This document shows positions 62,301-64,000 of a stretch of DNA of 64,000 nucleotides, piece by piece. The stretch covers positions 62,001 through 126,000 of the forward strand of contig CAWISK010000008.1 of NCBI GenBank assembly GCA_963838805.1, read 5' to 3'. A program made the position numbers and the translations under genes. Below the pieces are notes generated by a model. The model was not told where the DNA came from and made no database searches. It saw only the letters and a program-made list of their open reading frames with translations. Each line of letters opens with the position of its first letter. Position 1 is the stretch's first letter. The DNA is from CAVRQM01 sp963838805. Lineage in GTDB: Bacteria > Pseudomonadota > Alphaproteobacteria > Acetobacterales > Acetobacteraceae.

Positions 62301-63064
62301 GCCACCGGGTCGGGCTGTTCGTCACTTGTCTGGTCGATCTGCACCGGCCGAGCGTGGGCTTTGCCGCGATCCGGCTGCTGGAGCAGGCCGGCTGCCTGGT
62401 CGAGGTGCCCCGCGCGCAGACCTGTTGCGGGCAGCCCGCCTATAACAGCGGCGACCGCGCGACCGCGCGCGATCTGGCGGTTGGCATTCTCGATGCGTTC
62501 GGCGGCTTCGACTACGTGGTGGTGCCGTCGGGAAGCTGTGCCGGCATGATCGCCCGCCACCTGCCGCTGCTGGTGGAGGACGACCCGCCGCTTGCCGCGC
62601 GGGCGCGGGCGCTGGCGGACAAGACCTACGAGCTGGTGGCGTTCCTGACCGACGTGCTGGGCGTGACCGATACGGATGCCGCCTATGCCGGCACCGCGAC
62701 ATATCACGATTCCTGTTCCGGATTACGCGAACTGGGCATCAAGGCGCAGCCGCGCCGGCTGCTGGCGGAGGTGGAGGGCCTGCGGCTGCTGGAGATGCGC
62801 GACCCGGAAGTGTGCTGCGGCTTTGGCGGCACGTTCTGCGTCAAATACCCGGAGATTTCGACGCGCATGGTCGCGGAGAAATCCGCTGATGTGGTGGCGA
62901 CCGGGGCGGAGCTGCTGCTGGCCGGCGACCTCGGCTGCCTGCTCAACATGGCCGGGCGCCTGTCGCGCGAGGGGAGCGCCGTGCAGGTGCGCCACGTGGC
63001 CGAGGTGCTGGCCGGGATGACCGGCGAGGTGCCGCCAATCGGCGCACCCCGCCGGCGTGGATAG
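62297..63064 (+). CDS. lutA: LutA/LldE-type (Fe-S)-binding protein of lactate utilisation
   Basis: 255 residues with two cysteine-rich CCG domains: VGLFVTCLVDLHRPSVG, AQTCCGQPAYNSGD, VVPSGSCAGM, then YHDSCSGLRELGIK, EVCCGFGGTFCVKYPEIS and GDLGCLLNMAGRL. LutA works with LutB and LutC to oxidise L-lactate; the CCG domains bind an iron-sulfur or heterodisulfide-reductase-like cofactor. It is translationally coupled to mltA. No lutB or lutC follows: the next gene is on the other strand, so partners must be elsewhere or absent. Confidence 0.85.
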   Translation: MSHRVGLFVTCLVDLHRPSVGFAAIRLLEQAGCLVEVPRAQTCCGQPAYNSGDRATARDLAVGILDAFGGFDYVVVPSGSCAGMIARHLPLLVEDDPPLAARARALADKTYELVAFLTDVLGVTDTDAAYAGTATYHDSCSGLRELGIKAQPRRLLAEVEGLRLLEMRDPEVCCGFGGTFCVKYPEISTRMVAEKSADVVATGAELLLAGDLGCLLNMAGRLSREGSAVQVRHVAEVLAGMTGEVPPIGAPRRRG

Positions 63065-63069
63065 GGCTG

Positions 63070-64000
63070 TCAGGCAGCGGCGCGGGCAGGGCGCGGAAGG
63101 CGGCGCCAGGCGAGGCGGCGCCCCGGCTGTTCGATGAAGCGATAGGTCAGGCCGGAGAGCGGCAGGAGCAGCCCCAGCAGCACCAGGCCGCGCACCCAGG
63201 CGATGTGCGGCACCGGCAGATGGTGGTCGATCGCCCCGATCAGGGCTGCGTGCAGGAGGTAGATCGAGAAGGACACCGCCCCCAGCCAGACGCACCAGCG
63301 TAGCGAAAGAAGGCGGGCCAGCGGGCCGGACCGCGCCGACAGCGCGACGATCAAGAGGGCCGCACTGAGCGCGATCAAAGGGGGGCTGAGCCAGACAATC
63401 CCCGCGCAGATGCCGGCCGACGCGAGGGCCTCGCCAGCGCCGGCGCGGCTGGCGGAGAGCGGTGCCGCCATGCGGCTGAGCACTGCTCCGAGCGCGAACC
63501 CCGCCAGTCCGCGCAATATGGCGCCACGTCCCACGATGGCCCCGTCATAGGCGGCCAGGACGTGCCATTCGGCAAAACCGAGCAGCAGCACCAGCGGCAC
63601 CAGCGCCCAGCGCGGCACGCGCCGCAGCAGCGGCATGGTGAACGGGAACAGCGCGTAGCAGGCGAGTTCCACCCCCACCGACCAGGTCGGCGGATTCCAG
63701 GAGGAGTTCGGCAGCAGATATGACTGCAACAGCAGCAGCACGTCCGGGTATTCGTGCCAGGGATGCGGCGGCAAGGCGGGGTTGCGCATGGCGGCGATCA
63801 CCGCCTGGAGGGCCAGCACCGCCATGACGCAGACATGCAGCGGATAGACCCGCAGCACCCGGCGCCACCAGTAGCGCCCCGCGCCTCTGGGCGCGATCCC
63901 ACCATAGACCTCGGCCATGATGAAGCCGCTGAGGATGAAGAAGACGTCGACCGCTACATAGCCGAGCCGCATCGCGTCCCCGGCGAGCCCCGCGAGGCCG
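63070..64000 (-). CDS. Acyltransferase family 3 (OafA/YrhL-like) membrane protein, 5' end beyond the window
   Basis: The visible 310 residues contain the integral-membrane acyltransferase-3 pattern: RLGYVAVDVFFILSGFIMAEVYGG, GRYWWRRVLRVYPLHVCVMAVLALQ (the R-x-x-R-x-x-P motif), NPPTWSVGVELACYALFPF (the conserved W-S-x-x-x-E), and about nine further helices to LTYRFIEQPGRRLAWRRLP. Such enzymes O-acetylate glycans or lipids, for example exopolysaccharide or O-antigen. The frame remains open to base 64000 without a start; the catalytic N-terminal His helix should be just beyond the edge. Its stop is 5 bp from the lutA stop, tail to tail. Confidence 0.85.
   Translation of the reverse strand, partial: GLAGLAGDAMRLGYVAVDVFFILSGFIMAEVYGGIAPRGAGRYWWRRVLRVYPLHVCVMAVLALQAVIAAMRNPALPPHPWHEYPDVLLLLQSYLLPNSSWNPPTWSVGVELACYALFPFTMPLLRRVPRWALVPLVLLLGFAEWHVLAAYDGAIVGRGAILRGLAGFALGAVLSRMAAPLSASRAGAGEALASAGICAGIVWLSPPLIALSAALLIVALSARSGPLARLLSLRWCVWLGAVSFSIYLLHAALIGAIDHHLPVPHIAWVRGLVLLGLLLPLSGLTYRFIEQPGRRLAWRRLPRPARAAA

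Overview
The window is GC-rich (roughly two thirds G+C by eye). Its gene set points to an alphaproteobacterium, most likely Acetobacteraceae/Rhodospirillales: hopanoid genes hpnK and hpnN, an aapJQMP amino-acid transporter, the coaE-dnaQ and secB-Tim44-mltA blocks, a DUF1489 protein, ELM1-like and NasT proteins, and an LigD/Ku pair. I saw no tRNA, rRNA, CRISPR array, integrase or transposase.

Layout. 0-5 kb: edge of a nucleotide cyclase, a LOG-family protein, a large unknown protein and an ELM1-like protein (minus), then a DEAD-box RNA helicase (plus). 5-11 kb: argE-like deacetylase, desuccinylase-like hydrolase, type III PLP decarboxylase, a His/Ala-rich small protein and a K+ channel-like protein. 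10.7-16.1 kb: a giant autotransporter with about eight 204-bp passenger repeats and a C-terminal OmpA-like domain. 16-27 kb: DedA protein, phosphoesterase, CoA-transferase, sugar-acid dehydratase, small secreted proteins, DMT exporter, lytic transglycosylase, cupin and a Wzm/Wzt-like ABC exporter. 27-31 kb: ligD-ku (non-homologous end joining). 31-35 kb: purine nucleoside permease, hpnK, hpnN. 36-40.5 kb: aapJQMP. 40.6-44.4 kb: secreted phosphoesterase and penicillin-acylase family hydrolase. 44.5-48.5 kb: coaE, dnaQ and a hybrid histidine kinase. 48.4-57.8 kb: a minus-strand nitrate-assimilation operon (narK-like, nirB, nirD, nasA, cobA, ybiB-like) behind a strong sigma-54 promoter match, with the antiterminator nasT upstream. 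57.9-64 kb: beta-helix protein, secB, histidine phosphatase, Tim44-like protein, mltA, lutA and a partial acyltransferase.

How the genes work together. Nitrate enters through the MFS carrier and is reduced by NasA to nitrite and by NirBD to ammonium. CobA supplies the siroheme precursor that NirB needs. The sigma-54 promoter and NasT fit control by nitrogen status and nitrate. The Aap transporter and the amidohydrolases also suit nitrogen scavenging. HpnK and HpnN belong to hopanoid metabolism and transport to the outer membrane.

Two features cut across the window. First, close to 30 single-base frame disruptions affect about 17 genes, while their downstream reading frames stay well conserved. 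This looks like residual sequencing indels or very recent decay, and it affects all gene ends quoted here. Second, the same palindromic repeat lies inside two unrelated essential-looking coding sequences (hpnK and nasA) without breaking either frame, adding a Pro/Gly-rich peptide to each protein.
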